This document shows positions 22,837-35,387 of a stretch of DNA of 64,000 nt, piece by piece. The position numbers and the translations under genes were made by a program. Source of the DNA: Ehretia macrophylla (lineage: Eukaryota; Streptophyta; Magnoliopsida; Boraginales; Ehretiaceae). The stretch covers positions 22,517,425 through 22,581,424 of the forward strand of contig CM075771.1 in the NCBI GenBank assembly GCA_037974665.1, in the 5' to 3' direction. Position 1 is the stretch's first letter. Every line of letters starts with the position of its first letter. The notes below the pieces were generated by a model, which was not told where the DNA came from, ran no database searches, and saw only the letters and a program-made list of their open reading frames with translations.

Positions 22837-25565
22837 TTAATTGATGAAAGAAAAAGTCGTTGTTGTATCTAAAAGTTCCTCAATCATTTCATCAATCTTG
22901 TCTTGGCTGTCGTCAATATTGCACTTATCGGTTGAAAAGGACACACCATTCCCTTCGTTGCTAAAACAGTTTAGGAGATTTTTCCTCGCTTCAGCGAGAA
23001 ATTCTTCAACTTCCCTTTTCAATTTCTCATCAATTTTTGGAACTGGAATTTCATAATTATTTTCACATATCTTTCTCCTCTTTAATGTAGGTTGTTCTAA
23101 TAATTCATTGCTTGCTATGGCCTGCAAAACAAGTATTATAAACTGTGCTCCATCTTTGTCGTGAAAGAATTAATTAGAAAGAAACAATAAGAAATATTCA
23201 ACTACATAATCACCGGAAATTTCTTTGGTATCTTCTCTTTCGACCGCTTTATTTTGGGAGGATTATAATCATTTGAGATGAACTTTTTTGCCTCAACTAG
23301 AGATCTAAACCATTTTTTGGCCTTCTTATGATAATAGAACTGTAATAAGCAAAAAATCGATTAGGAATGTCATTGATATATATTAGTAGTAACTAGATAC
23401 TTAATTTTTATTAGAAGTGGAAAATTTGATAAAATTTATACATCTATAAAGACAATGCATTATCCTAGTCTGACTTGAATTACATACATCGACACAACAT
23501 ATATACAAAATTAGGCATTCTCAATTCATTGATCTTAATTTTTGTTTGTTTTAGATTTACTTGGACAAGCAAAAGCCAAAATACAAATGTTTTTAAATAT
23601 TTCTGTATATTAATCATGTCTTAAGAGATTTTAATATATATTGCTAAACATGAACAAGCAAGCCAGGAGCATAATATTTGGTAGTAGATTATCACAAATA
23701 AAATTCAAGAACTTTTAGAAAAAGCACAAGCATTAGTATACTCCTAGAGGTCAAGAAAATGTTGGATAGAAAGAATAAATGATGGTTATTCTTTCTCAAA
23801 AACTTTATTCCAATTTGAATAGCTTTTGCACTTTATTGAATAAATTTTTATATTAAAATGTAAAAACTAAGGTGTCATTGAATTCATCAGAAAATATTAT
23901 TCACGATTATTAAAGAGTTACAATATATACCTTATCCTTTCTTCCATCGACACGTTCTCTTGTCTCGATTTTCCATCCTTCTAGTCGTTCACCCAATGAT
24001 AATTGAGTCTGAGGGTTAGCATCTGCATTTGCTATTTCTTCATCTTGAGGTGTCGCAATTTGCTGCTACGTACAGAATTTTTTTAGAGTTAATTAAATAT
24101 ATATATATATAAGAGTTCGTGAATTTTATGCTTCAAAAAAAAAAAAAATGAGTAGATGACACTCAATGTATATAACAAAAAAAATGACCGAGTTACTATA
24201 GTCAAAGCCTTTGTAAGCCATGAGACAACATAAATTAATTAAACTTTTGATGCTCTATTTCATACATCAGTATATATTATATATTTTGGTTAATTAATTA
24301 TATGGTAATTTCAAAGAAATGGAAGAGATTAAAAAGAAACAAATTAAGACAAATTGTTAGACGTAACATATCAAAGTGAATAACTCCTTGTTACTACATT
24401 ATAATCCAATCAAAATTTGTGTAGAGAACTTCGAGTGCTCAACTTCATCTCTTACTTTTATCTTTCATCCCTTTTCCCCCCCCTTGAAATTAAGATAGTA
24501 AAGTGCATCTATCACGTTCTTGTCCCACATCAGATTTTGACAAAGGACAATTAAGTAGGGTAAAATAAAATGGTGTGGGATAAAAATAATTCAACTAGTC
24601 TTTTGCGTCGGTGAATTTGAGACATGAAATAATTATTATCAAAGTTCATATATAATACTAGTTTAGCCTTGTGAGTTTCAATTCGATCTATACTTGAGAC
24701 GTGACATCCTCGACCTTTTAACACTCAGTTTCACTTTGAAAACATAGGAAGTGAGCTAGTAAAGAACCTCGCCCATCTCCAAGACATAATCAACACCATC
24801 TCCAGGGAGTTGGATAACTTTGAATGTTGCATTTGAAACATCAGTGACCCTTGTAGAGATTAGTTGTCTTTGCTTTCCTTTGTTTTGTAAACCCTAAAAG
24901 ATCAAGAACATCGAAGGTTAAACTTTCATGAGGAAATAAAATTGAAGGAAGAAAAATATTGATAAGAAAGTTCAGTAAGATATAACAACATCCAAAATTA
25001 TACCTCATTCTCCAATCCAATCGATGTGAATGGTCGAGATGATATGGGAACAGGTGCTAGCACATCACTTCTGGAAATGTTCTCTAGTTCATTTGATGCA
25101 AATGGTGTGGAGCTCTGTCATGTGCATAACATGTAAGAGAAATATAATACAAAAGAAGAAGAAGAAGAAGAAGAATGTGCAAGTCATAATAGAATGGAAG
25201 ATATTTAAAAACAACAACTTAGAGGGAGAGATGAACCCCACATACATGTGAGACTCATCCATTGTATGCGTCGTATGTTGGACCTTACTGGACCAAGGAG
25301 TTACCCTAATAGAATTGCTCAAGCTATATATCTTTATCTGATTGAGCTTACCTGAAATCTCTCTGAAGTGGCAAAAAAATAATAATAATAAGAAGAAGAA
25401 GAAGAAAGAAGAAGAAGAAAAAGAAAAAAAAAACAAGTTTACCTTTGAATTTATTGTTTTTTTATGAGCATCAATGGCATTATTTGTTATAAAAACATTG
25501 GGAACATATGGTATTATCTCCCACCCAGTAGAGGTTTGACAATCATTTTTAGACTGTGAAGCCAT
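22837..25565 (-). CDS. Protein with methyl-CpG-binding domain (MBD)-like motif
   Basis: Six exons on the minus strand: 25565..25443, 25114..25004, 24893..24768, 24065..23931, 23339..23214 and 23121..22837 (TAA at 22839..22837), all phase 0, giving 301 residues. Exon 1 opens MASQSKNDCQTSTGWEIIPY. Exons 4-5 encode GWKIETRERVDGRKDK joined to FYYHKKAKKWFRSLVEAKKF, about residues 150-187. This has the W-x5-R-x5-G-x-KDK-YY-x9-FRS spacing of plant MBD proteins. MBD proteins bind methylated DNA or act in chromatin complexes in the nucleus. Only one such motif is present; the rest is unfamiliar, with a Lys-rich stretch (NPPKIKRSKEKIPKK) and an acidic Asp/Glu-rich C-terminus. Exon 4 has a tandem TAG/CAG acceptor that could add or drop one Gln. 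Methyl-binding ability cannot be judged. The family call is tentative; the gene structure is well supported by phase. Confidence 0.65.
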
Positions 25566-25614
25566 TTTGATAGTAGGGTTGAAGAAAATGTATGTGCATC
25601 AGGTTGGCTTAAGG

Positions 25615-25617
<3 letters not shown>

Positions 25618-25667
<50 letters not shown>

Positions 25668-25694
25668 GTATGTATATATGTATATATGTATGTA
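25618..25694. repeat. (TA)n and TATG microsatellite
   Basis: A TA dinucleotide run of about 37 bases followed by TATG units and interrupted TA, lying about 55 bases upstream of the MBD-like start codon, so inside its leader or core promoter. Such tracts are length-variable and could affect expression of that gene. Confidence 0.85.
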
Positions 25695-25699
25695 AACAA

Positions 25700-27700
25700 A
25701 TAAATGCATACTTGAAATTGGGATATGCATGTATTTGAGGTGTGGACACTAAAGGTATATTGCTTTTCAGGAAACAAAATAAATAGGTTTTATTAGATTT
25801 ACACAACTTCAAAAAATTATATTACAAGCATCAGATTACGGTTTAATGTTTTCTCAAATTCACCATAGATTTATATAATCAGCATATGGAGAACAAATCC
25901 AAACATTGTTACTATATTATTTGTTACCTTGTATGTGCTTTAAATGATTATGCCTCATTAAATGTCTTCATTAGCATGATATTCAATATTCATTAGTTAG
26001 CCAACTAGAAATCCATTCAAGAACTTATTATGTGTGAGTAAGGTATTCATTTTGGTTTCATCTGCTTGGGACTTAGTCTTGTAACAAGTTTACTCATGAA
26101 GTTATATTCTAGGATCCTCGAAGCCAATAATGGGACCATTCTCATTGCATTACATGGTTTGAAAAAGTGTAACCTAATACTAAACGCAACATCAAATTAT
26201 TCACATTTCTCCCATCAAATGGTATGTTCTATGTTTTTCAGGTGTGTCTACATACGTGAAATAGTTAGGAAGTGTTAAATATGAAATCTTTAGATCAATA
26301 TTTAAAGAAAGTTAGTTCTTTTTATGATCAATTAAAAGAAAAATATACGAAACCTTAAATTACTTTCCAAAAGATATAGTCATGAAGTCAAAAAAGCGCT
26401 ACTCAGTCATGTGAAAAGTTTATCGTTCCAATGTATAAACAAATTGCATTGTATATCAATTACAACGTAGGCAACAATTTCTTTTAATTAATTTATCTCA
26501 AGTACATTCTCTTGAGTGGTTACAATTGTTACTAAAAGATAGCTTAAAATTGGATGGATTTTTCATTACAAACAACAAATTTAAAATGTCTTACAACAAG
26601 AACTATAATAATAAGTTAAAAGGTTGGAGTCTACTAGCCAATTCAGTTAAGACCATCACATATTCTTCACTCACGTAGAGAGTGTATATCTACTTTAGAA
26701 AATATGGATATCACTTCTTATTTTATCATTTATTTATTACCATTTATGTGTATGCTCAGTTATCATTTTAATTTAACAATTCTTTTTTGTATTTCCCTCT
26801 TCTCTCTCTCTCTCTCTTTTTTATTATTTAATTTTGGCATGGTAACTAGTCATACACATAAAAAGGTAATATATGGATAATGAGAAAAGATGTGATGCAT
26901 GACAATGTTCATTCTCTTGATCTTCAGATTGTCAACAGGAATTTTATTGATAGTGCCAAAACTGTTCAGATGAAAGAATAATGAGACCAAGCTAGTCCGT
27001 AAGATTTTCCAAACTTCAGGTCTCAAACAAATTGCTGTATCAATGTGCAAAGATAAACTCAACTTGTATTAGAAGACGATCCGTTGAGACACTTATTAAA
27101 AGATGTAAATATGTAAATGTTATATAAGACTAAAAACAAGTTAGATGAAGACACTCAAACGAGATCTACTGTGCGTAGAGGGATGACTCTCGATAAAAAT
27201 AAGTGATGTCAAATTCATATAGCCAACCTTATCTAGTGAGATAAGACTTGATTTCGTTTAATGTGCAAAGATATGTAAGACTAAATTGATTATTATGAAA
27301 ATCAAAGAACACGTAACAAAAACTGAAAGCAACAATTGAGCAAAACCTATATATATCTGCTACAATTCAAATAAGTACTCAAAAATCTACTTGTATTTCA
27401 ATGAAGAACTCTCTGTAGCAATTTAAAGTTTTTAATGTAAAGACTAGATATTGAAACAAATTATGCTTATTCAAAGGAGGACCATACTGAATACTGATCA
27501 ATGTGAAGCTTTTCTAATCCCACCATCTTAAGTGGGTTTCTGTACAAACTAGCTACTCTTTGGAATAATCTTTCACAAGTTGAATGGTGACCACTACTAA
27601 GTTTATACACGGATGAATAACTAGGCCTACTGCAACTAAAAAACCTATGTGAAGGTCAGGATGATCTGCATGATCATTAATGCAAGTTATTTTAATCTTA
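25700..27700. other. Intergenic, no gene seen
   Basis: AT-rich sequence containing short CT runs (about 26795..26818) but no exon chain, RNA gene or element end that could be supported. Confidence 0.4.
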
Positions 27701-28740
27701 TGCGCCGTGACCTACTACTTCTGAACACTTCTATTCCTTGAAGAATCAGCTGCCACTCTTCAGATATTGCCTATCAGACTAGGACCATACTTCCAACCGC
27801 CATTCCTGATGAACAAAATTAAACCACAAAAAATACCATCAAGTTAGAATCCGACTACTAGTTCAACAGAGATAGACAAGAAAACAGTAAATTACAGACT
27901 AAATGAATGGCAGGCATGCAAATCTACGCCAACTTTTAAACTACTAGCTCTAAGATACATTTCATCACTGGAAATATTGGGTTAGTGCAAAAGGAAGCTT
28001 GCGCAGAGCAATTGATAGGAATACCAAAGTAAAGATAAACCCAGACGAGTTCGTGAATATTTCATAGGATGCACAGTAGAAAGATCTTTAGTTGAAGAAT
28101 GAACATTATAATAGATAATCTACTTTGGCTGTCCTAGTTTAATTTAATTGTCTTCCTGTACTTCTGGACAGTTTATTGTCGCTGGACAGCATTGCTACAT
28201 CAGTCATGTAGTTGATTACTAATGATAAAAGAGGAGAATTTCGCTCAAACTCCTCTATTCTTATTGTGTCACTTCTTCCCATCTTGTCTATCCTATATTT
28301 ATCCTCTTCTCTCTATTCTTTCCCTTTCTTCTCCAATCCCTGATTGTCACGAGGATGAGCTTCTGACTGGGTTGTAGGTAAAGAGGGCGTCACTTTCGCG
28401 CTGGATGTCAGGCGGGCCGGGGCTGAAAAATAGGAGAAAACAAAGAAAAGTGGCCCAAATGGCATTAAAATGTTCAATTTTGGATACTGAAACCGGGCGC
28501 AGCTGTTGTTTGAGGATAAGTTAGGAAACTAAGATGGCCTATAAAGAGATGAAAAGATAATTCTTATCTTCATATATAGCCCCATATAAGCAAGCAAAAG
28601 GTTATGTTTTCCTACTAGTATGAGCCTAAAGAACAGATAAGCAACTTCAGTATTAAAAAGAAACTGAGGACATAATGAACACTAAATAACAGATTCTAGC
28701 CAGCAGTGCTCCTATTGAAGAAGGAACTTACAGGTCTCTT
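27701..28740 (-). other. Predicted 3'UTR with intron of the MYB3R gene
   Basis: Ten bases after the MYB3R stop codon is a perfect donor, ACCT|GTAAGT, at 28732/28731. A matching acceptor (TTTTGTTCATCAG) ends at 27806, followed by non-coding sequence. The intron would lie within 50 nt of the stop, so it should not trigger nonsense-mediated decay. This is inference; no transcript data are available. Confidence 0.4.
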
Positions 28741-31700
28741 CTAAGTCACACCCATCTTTGATTCGCCTATAAAATCTTTAGTTACAGGAGAGATCTCTTC
28801 GACAGTTGAATCACCAGCTTTGACCTTACCATCACAGCGATCAGTCAGTGCAAACTCAAGCTGCTTCTCCACGGACTTCGACACAGAAGTGCGTTTAGAT
28901 CTCAACCGGTATGGAGGAGATGCATTTAATGCCTTGCCATTGCACGAAGCAACGAGATCATCGCAAGAAGAATTTTCAAATAAATTACTGTCTTGCAATT
29001 TAAACTTCTCTATGCTATTACTTTGGCCATGCTCATCTGAGAGGTGAAAATTGTTCCCAATTGCATCTCCATTTACCTCCCCAATTTTATTTGAAGGTGT
29101 AGATGGCTCAGGTTTTCTCTTTCTTAATATGGAAGGAGTATTTGGAAAGCTTTTGGCAGCAATTTTTAGTATAGATTCTGGGGTTTGTGTATACAAACTG
29201 CGACTCTTCACACTGGGTGGAGTGAAGAAAGCAGTGGTATAAAATTTTGGACTAGAGTCAGAGTCATGCTGCAACCAAGAAACATGTAGTAGATCTGCAT
29301 CTAATGAAACATAACTATCTAATTGTGGTGGCTCATAGTACAACGTACCATAACTTGGAATTTTACATTGTGTTGGTGTCTGAATCACTTTATATTGATC
29401 ATTTTCACAATTTGTTCTGCTTCTCTCAAACAGTGACTCCAAATTCGAGTTAGAATGGGTAGTTTCTGATGGCTCTGTCACACAATGAACACCCTCAACA
29501 TCAGAAGATTCATTTTGAGGACCACAATTCAGAGCACTCAGATCATGGAATGCAGTTGTGGTCTCTGTTTGGTCCATAACATCTTCTTCTACTTTACGTG
29601 CATCTATGGTTCCTGATGAAGCTAGGGCAGGTGAATTGGACCCAGAAGGCGTTTGGTTGATGTCTTTAGAATTATTTTCTGAACCAGTCTTAGCAACCGG
29701 AGGAAGGTTCCCAGTAGCAAGATAGAAATCTAATTTCTTCTTCAAAGAACTATTCCAATGATTCTTGATCGCATTATCAGTCCTGCACGGTTCAATTAAA
29801 GCAAAAATTGTCTCAAATCTTATGTACATATAGCCTTTAGTTTTCTCTTTAAGCATTTCAGATTCAAATTTTCATTCCCTTCTCGTAAAACTACATTGAT
29901 TGTGCTACGAGTACCTTCCAGGTAGAACTTTAGCAATTTCAGCCCATTTGTTCCCATAGATCCTGTGAGCATTCATAAGGGCTTGTTCCTCCTCCAAAGT
30001 CCAAGCATCTCTCTTTATGTTTGGATTCAAATGATTGTGCCACCTGGAAAACACAAAAAATTAACTATATGTCATTGCATAAATATACAAGTAATTTTTG
30101 CAGAATGAAATAATAGAAAGCCATTCTTACAAAACAAATTACAAGTGCAAAGTGATACAGTGAACAAAAGTTAAAGCTGCATATACATAAAGTTAGATTA
30201 AGATTACACTATATGGGTAATTTTGCAACATCTACAAAGGTCTATAGAAAATATCAGCATATTCGGTCTGCTGAATTAAGTTAAAAACAAAGTGATTAGA
30301 TCATTCCAGGACACAATGGATGTAACGGAACATTAACACAGGGTCATATGTTTAATTATCATACAGGGAAGCAGGAGGGAATAAAAAGAAATATGTGAGA
30401 GCAATCTATTGATGACCAAAAAAGTCCTTTAGCATTACTAAACACATCAAGGAAAATTGAACTGATGAATACATGTATGTAATGTTACCTTTCGCGGCAT
30501 TGTTTTCCAATTCGACCAGGTAATGACTTTGCTATGACAGACCATTTTGTGGGCCCATACTTTGAGACCAGTTTGATGATTTTTTCATCCTCCTGTAAAC
30601 CAAACAACCACTAAAAACGATTCAGCAACATGAGCACAAGAAGTTTCCATATAAGCCACTTTAAAGATGATATGATGGGATAGATATCAATAGAAGAAAA
30701 CAAATAAAAATATAATTCTAACCTCTTGAGTCCATGGCCCTTTAACAAGTTCAGGATTAAGAACTTTTTGCCATCGATGAAGGCACTGCACCTCTGATCT
30801 ATCCGGAAAGAATTCAGCTGCATATATACGAATACTATGGTGTAAAGTGTAAACCACCAATCTTATTCGAGTATTAATATTAACAGAAAAATCGTTACAA
30901 TATAACCAGAAGTCACAAAATTAAGGTAAATTTTCTATCCATAACTACATTCTCTTTCTACACTGCCAGATCTTACCCAAAAATGTTATGTTTGACTCAC
31001 TAGAAAATAAAACCTAAAGATCCCTCACTGAATCAACTGAACCTTCCCAAATTTAAGAGAGCAGCTAATCTCTTCGGAGGCCCAGTGTTCAAATCTAATT
31101 TCAGTTTGAAACTCTTCAGAATTTCTATAGTGACATTTTTCTTGTATGTGCTTCCCACTTCAAGTAGGATTGCTGTCATCATACACAAAATAGAACAATT
31201 TAAAATTCCCAATGTACCGGCATTATATGTCTCAAGCACAAGTTGTTATAGCTTAAGCAGAATTGGTGGTATGGGAAAAAAAGGGGATGAGCAGTTTATC
31301 ATAAAACAATAATGCAATGTCTACATCCATAGTACTAAAAATTCAGTTTCCCACTAATAAAACAGACATGCAGCGGCAAAATAATACCTATTTTCTTCCA
31401 ACATTTTCCTTTAAAAGCTGCAACAGCTCGTTTCAATGTATCATCCTGAGACAAACATTTCCATTGAGAACAAGTCAGACAACCACTGGAATGGAAAGAA
31501 TTGGATATCTATAAGAGATTTTTAAGGCCCCAAAGGTAGAAGTCCATATCACTTGTAAAGCAAATATTTGATAAAACTGGATTCTTGCTCAAATTTTCCA
31601 GACTTCAAAATTTATTAACCCAACGGGTTACTCCTTATGATCTAACAATAACAACCAAGATAATCATAAAATTTCAGAAACATATATGGATCACAGAAAT

Positions 31701-32843
31701 ATGTAAAGCTTAACAAAATATTACCTCCTCAGGAGTCCAACCTCCCTTTGCTCTCCTAATTGGTCCAGTGGTCCTCCTACAAAGTTAAAGTTATGTCATG
31801 ATTATAGCCAGAGTTCATATGGATGATATATTCTTCAAAGAATTAAAATTAGAAAGTAACATTGCCTTATAAAACTAAAGAGAAGGATACTGAAGCAAAA
31901 CAGCATCACGAGTAGAAGCACATGTATTCAAACACTGGCCAAAATATTGAGAGTTGTCTCAAAAGGCAACAAGCTTCAATGAGGGTGAAAGAGATGGAAG
32001 GCAAAAAGGAAGTGTTTTTTTTATTATTATTTTTTGAAAGTTAAAATTGAATTTAATTGATGTGCACCAAGGGGGTGCAACACATGACAAAAGAAGGCAA
32101 AAAGGGAGTGTTGACCAATGATCTATGCTCTCCTCTTCATATATGCCTTATAATTCACAAAATTGATAACTCATTTTTTATTATTAAATTAACATCATCT
32201 CAAACAACGAATTTGTCAAGATGATATTAGTTCAGTATAGTATTTCATGAAGTTTCTACAAATATCACTCTCATCAGCCAGCACAACCTAATTCAGTGAC
32301 GACTTCATTTTAGGTCCATAAGAACGTTTGCAATAATAAGACAACATCATGCAGCACCACTTCATTTCCAAACAATCAGCAGCTCACAACATCTATAATA
32401 TGCAGGGGAATTCCATGTATTATGAGCTTTACGATAGTAATATTGAACATATGAAATCCATGCAATTAATATTAGACCATTACATAATGGATAAACATGT
32501 TTGCTGGAAATACATGCTCTAACCACTCCTCAGACAAAGAAATACATTAATTCAACCACAAAAATTCCGGAGCTAAGCAATGAATTACAGCATATGAAAC
32601 ACCTTCAGCACTTCACTGTAAATTACCGATGAGAAGATGCACCACAATAAGTTCAAAGGAAATGCCAAAACATGAAGAAGCAGTAGATCAGTACCGGTGA
32701 GATTGGGATGCGGTGGTGGGGCTAGATATCCCAGGCGACTTGAGTGTAACACTACCACTAGTCTCTGAAACAGATGAGCTCGAAACAGCAGGCACCGATT
32801 GCTTATTCTCAAGACAAAAGCCCTCAACTTTCACCTCGACCAT
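28741..32843 (-). CDS. Three-repeat MYB transcription factor (MYB3R, MYB3R3/MYB3R5-like)
   Basis: Seven exons on the minus strand: 32843..32695, 31776..31725, 31445..31388, 30817..30723, 30592..30489, 30043..29915 and 29782..28741 (TAG), 542 residues. MYB3R proteins bind AACGG-containing MSA elements and control G2/M genes; MYB3R3/5 types act as repressors in DREAM-like complexes with E2F and RBR. Three MYB repeats: R1 about 60-108 (KGGWTPEE, CWKKIAEFFPDRSEVQCLHR), R2 about 112-160 (KGPWTQEEDEKIIKLVSKYG, PGRIGKQCRERWHNHLNP) and R3 about 164-211 (AWTLEEEQALMNAHRIYGNK, PGRTDNAIKNHWNSSLKKKL). All nine repeat tryptophans or their usual substitutes appear present. The C-terminal region has SPESILKIAAKSF-like text (read as TPESILKIAAKSFPNTPSIL) and SPPYRLRSKRTSVSKSVEKQ, motifs I associate with MYB3R3/5. 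Length fits that subgroup rather than the longer MYB3R1/4. Intron 1 carries a tiny LINE-tail insertion. Confidence 0.93.
32017..32093 (-). mobile_element. LINE tail insertion (77 bp) with 19-bp target duplication
   Basis: In MYB3R intron 1, AAGGCAAAAAGGAAGTGTT (31998..32016) and AAGGCAAAAAGGGAGTGTT (32094..32112) flank a 77-bp insert. Read on the minus strand the insert ends in an A-rich tail and includes CACCCCCTTGGTGCACATCA, which resembles the 3' end of plant LINEs. One mismatch separates the two flanks. It is a severely 5'-truncated retroposition, inserted in the same orientation as the gene. Confidence 0.7.
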
Positions 32844-33302
32844 CTCTTCTCCACCATCACCTCCAAATCTCAACACCTAAAAAACCAAACTTTCTATTAG
32901 TTAACGAAAACCCTTCTCACCAATTCCACATCAACACAATCCCAATTCAGCATAAACCCTAAAAGCCCTAATAATAGCCAAACATAACTCGCTACACGAT
33001 AGTAATAACAAAATAAACTAAAACCCAGATCTCGAAAGCTAATTATCAGATCAAAACACAATTAACATCAACACAATTCAAATACTAAATAAAAGCTTGA
33101 TTCTTTAACTTCAACACATATATATTTAGAAAAAATAAAACAAACCCAATAAATATTCAACAAATCAAACCCTTTTGAATCAATCTAAACCAGAGCTAAG
33201 CTGATCATTAAGCAGAATAAAAATTAAACACAACAAACGCAGAAAAAATTGCAATTTTTGCTCAATTACAATAATTTTTAACTACATAAAGTAACCTTTA
33301 AT

Positions 33303-33672
33303 GGCGGGAATTAAACTGAAGCTTCATCAAATACTTTAGAGATGAAACCTTTTCAGTTGCTAGAGAGAGAAGAGAGTGAACCGTTGAAGTTTAGAGAGAG
33401 TAAATAAATAAATGTATTTTTTATATATTATATTTTTTTGTATATAACGACTAGGTAAGGGTCACTGACGGCTCCGTTTGGTGGCCGTTATGTGTTTCGT
33501 GGGTATTGGAAGTGGGGAAGGTTTGGGCGTTATTGACGGCGTTAAAGGTTCCACGTAGACGTAAAGGGACAAAAGTTTGAACCTCAAACGGCACACTACT
33601 TGCGTGGCCGTTGATTATTGTCGAACGTTTTGTAGGAGGTAAATTGTTCCCGGGTAATTTTCGGCCGTTGGA
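33303..33672 (-). promoter_or_regulatory. MYB3R promoter/leader: E2F-like site and AACGG cluster
   Basis: Reading towards MYB3R, the complement of 33303..33312 is AATTCCCGCC, fitting the E2F pattern WTTSSCSS. AACGG cores, the heart of the MSA element, occur at 33381..33385, 33474..33478, 33485..33489, 33608..33612 and 33665..33669 in the gene's orientation, and one at 33587..33591 in reverse. Two copies share GTGGCCGTT and a third GGCCGTT. A TATATAAAAAATA stretch near 33415..33430 may be the TATA box, with the start near 33390. Binding is inferred. Confidence 0.5.
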
Positions 33673-33875
33673 TTGGAATAAGATTATCGAGGTTTAAGTG
33701 GGTTGTGTGATGGATACGTTTCAACTGATTTTAAGAGGGGTGCTTGTGTTGGTTTGGGGCATTGGATGTAGTAGCTGTGACGTCAGATCAAAATTTATTG
33801 ACGGTGGATGTAGCTTTCTATTTTGTTTCCAAGATTTTTAAGTTTGAGCTAGGTAAAGTAAGAGATTCAATTAAT

Positions 33876-33915
33876 GAAATTCTGTTTTGACCAAAAAAAA
33901 CAAAAACAAAAAAGC
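33876..33915 (+). mobile_element. Minimal LINE tail insertion (about 40 bp) with target duplication
   Basis: AAGTAAGAGATTCAATTAAT (33856..33875) and AAGTAAGAGATCAATTAAT (33916..33934) flank GAAATTCTGTTTTGACC plus an A-rich tail. The pattern is a target duplication of 19-20 bp around the extreme 3' end of a non-LTR element. It lies between the head-to-head MYB3R and kinesin genes. Confidence 0.6.
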
Positions 33916-35128
33916 AAGTAAGAGATCAATTAATTCCAAAAATCATCTAAAGAATAGCTCGAAAACAAAAAGAAGAAACCATCTACCTAGGATTCTTTCA
34001 TCAATATTTCATGTTATATAATGGTTTGATTCAAGAGGTTATTCTGAAACTTACTAATATACATTTTGTGTTTGACATCAAACTAGACGTCATTGAATAA
34101 TTGCTCCTTTCGGACGACATCTTAGTATAATTTATTGTTCCTTTGTAATTTTGGTAAATAAATGCACTAAAAAAGGAAAGAAAAATCTTTAAATACCTAA
34201 GTCGTTATTTCTTATGTATAAATGTGTGAGGCTCACATGAATGTTTAAGTTGGAAGATCAGGTTGGATCTTTCACCCACCTTACTCCTAAAGAGAGCTAT
34301 GGAGGGAATTGATATTTTTAGTGAATACTTCAACAAATTATTCTAAATTTTAAATATTGTGTATTTCAAGGATATTCATAGAAAAAAAATCAAAAAATGC
34401 CTCCTGAAAAGAGAGAAAAATTGTAAGAATGGCTATTATGTCCTAAACTTTTTTATCTCTTGTTATTCTTATTATTACTTAGTTTAAATATCTCCAGTGA
34501 GATCAGGTTGTCAAGTATTGCAAGATCTTGATAAAAAAAAAAATTGCAAGATAGACCTTTAGCTGTAAAAAATACTTCCAATTTGGAACTACTTTTGGTT
34601 TTAACAATATTATCTTGGACAATGATGTCGAAATTACTTACTATGTCAATTAAATTTTGTAGAACATGCTTGAATTTTTTTTCATTTTATGATAATTGTA
34701 TTATTATTTTATTTTAATTAATTTCCGTTATAAAGTTGGATTCAGTACTTTGTGTTATATACAACAACTCGTGGAAGAAGTCAACCTCCAAGTCTTTTTC
34801 TGTTTTCTGGTCAAAAAAGCCAATCTCCAATTGAAAATGATGAAAATGATATCTCTTTGCTTGAATTAGATACTACAACCGACAAAAAAAAAATTAGATA
34901 CTACAAGATATTAGTCCTAGCATTAAGTTGTCCATAAGAATGGTGAGAAGTGATCAGGGGTAATGATTAAATATATATTCTTCTATTACAAATATTATTT
35001 ATTATTTAATTAATTTAAAATATGCGTTGAATTATATTATTATATTATAAAATTTGTATAATCGAAAATAAATATAATATTTAACTGATTAAGATGAATT
35101 TCTCGCCGTGGAAAGTAAAAAAATTGTA

Positions 35129-35266
35129 TTACCGTTAGAATTTGCAGTGAATTACAACCCTTGTAGCCCAGGCCACACGATCAGGCAAAAGAAAAGTGCA
35201 GTGGCCCAATTACACTCAATTCAAATAGGTAAAAGCAAAAATTCAAAAGTTTGAAAATAACGGTCC
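35129..35266 (+). promoter_or_regulatory. Two MSA-like (MYB3R-binding) elements upstream of the kinesin
   Basis: The complement of 35129..35139 is TCTAACGGTAA, matching the MSA consensus YCYAACGGYYA at 10 of 11 positions. A second site at 35256..35266 (AATAACGGTCC) keeps the AACGG core and flanking Y/YY positions, 8 of 11. They lie about 255 and 125 bases before the preferred kinesin ATG. MSA elements drive G2/M-phase transcription of mitotic kinesins and cyclins; function here is inferred. Confidence 0.55.
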
Positions 35267-35387
35267 AAAAAATCCCCCCGAAAAAGCAAAACCGTGCATG
35301 TACAATTTCATTCATCATCAAGATCCTTCAAATTCTCACCTCCTCCAAAGCTGTTTTCGTTCAATTGTCTCAAAATCTTGGTTCAAA

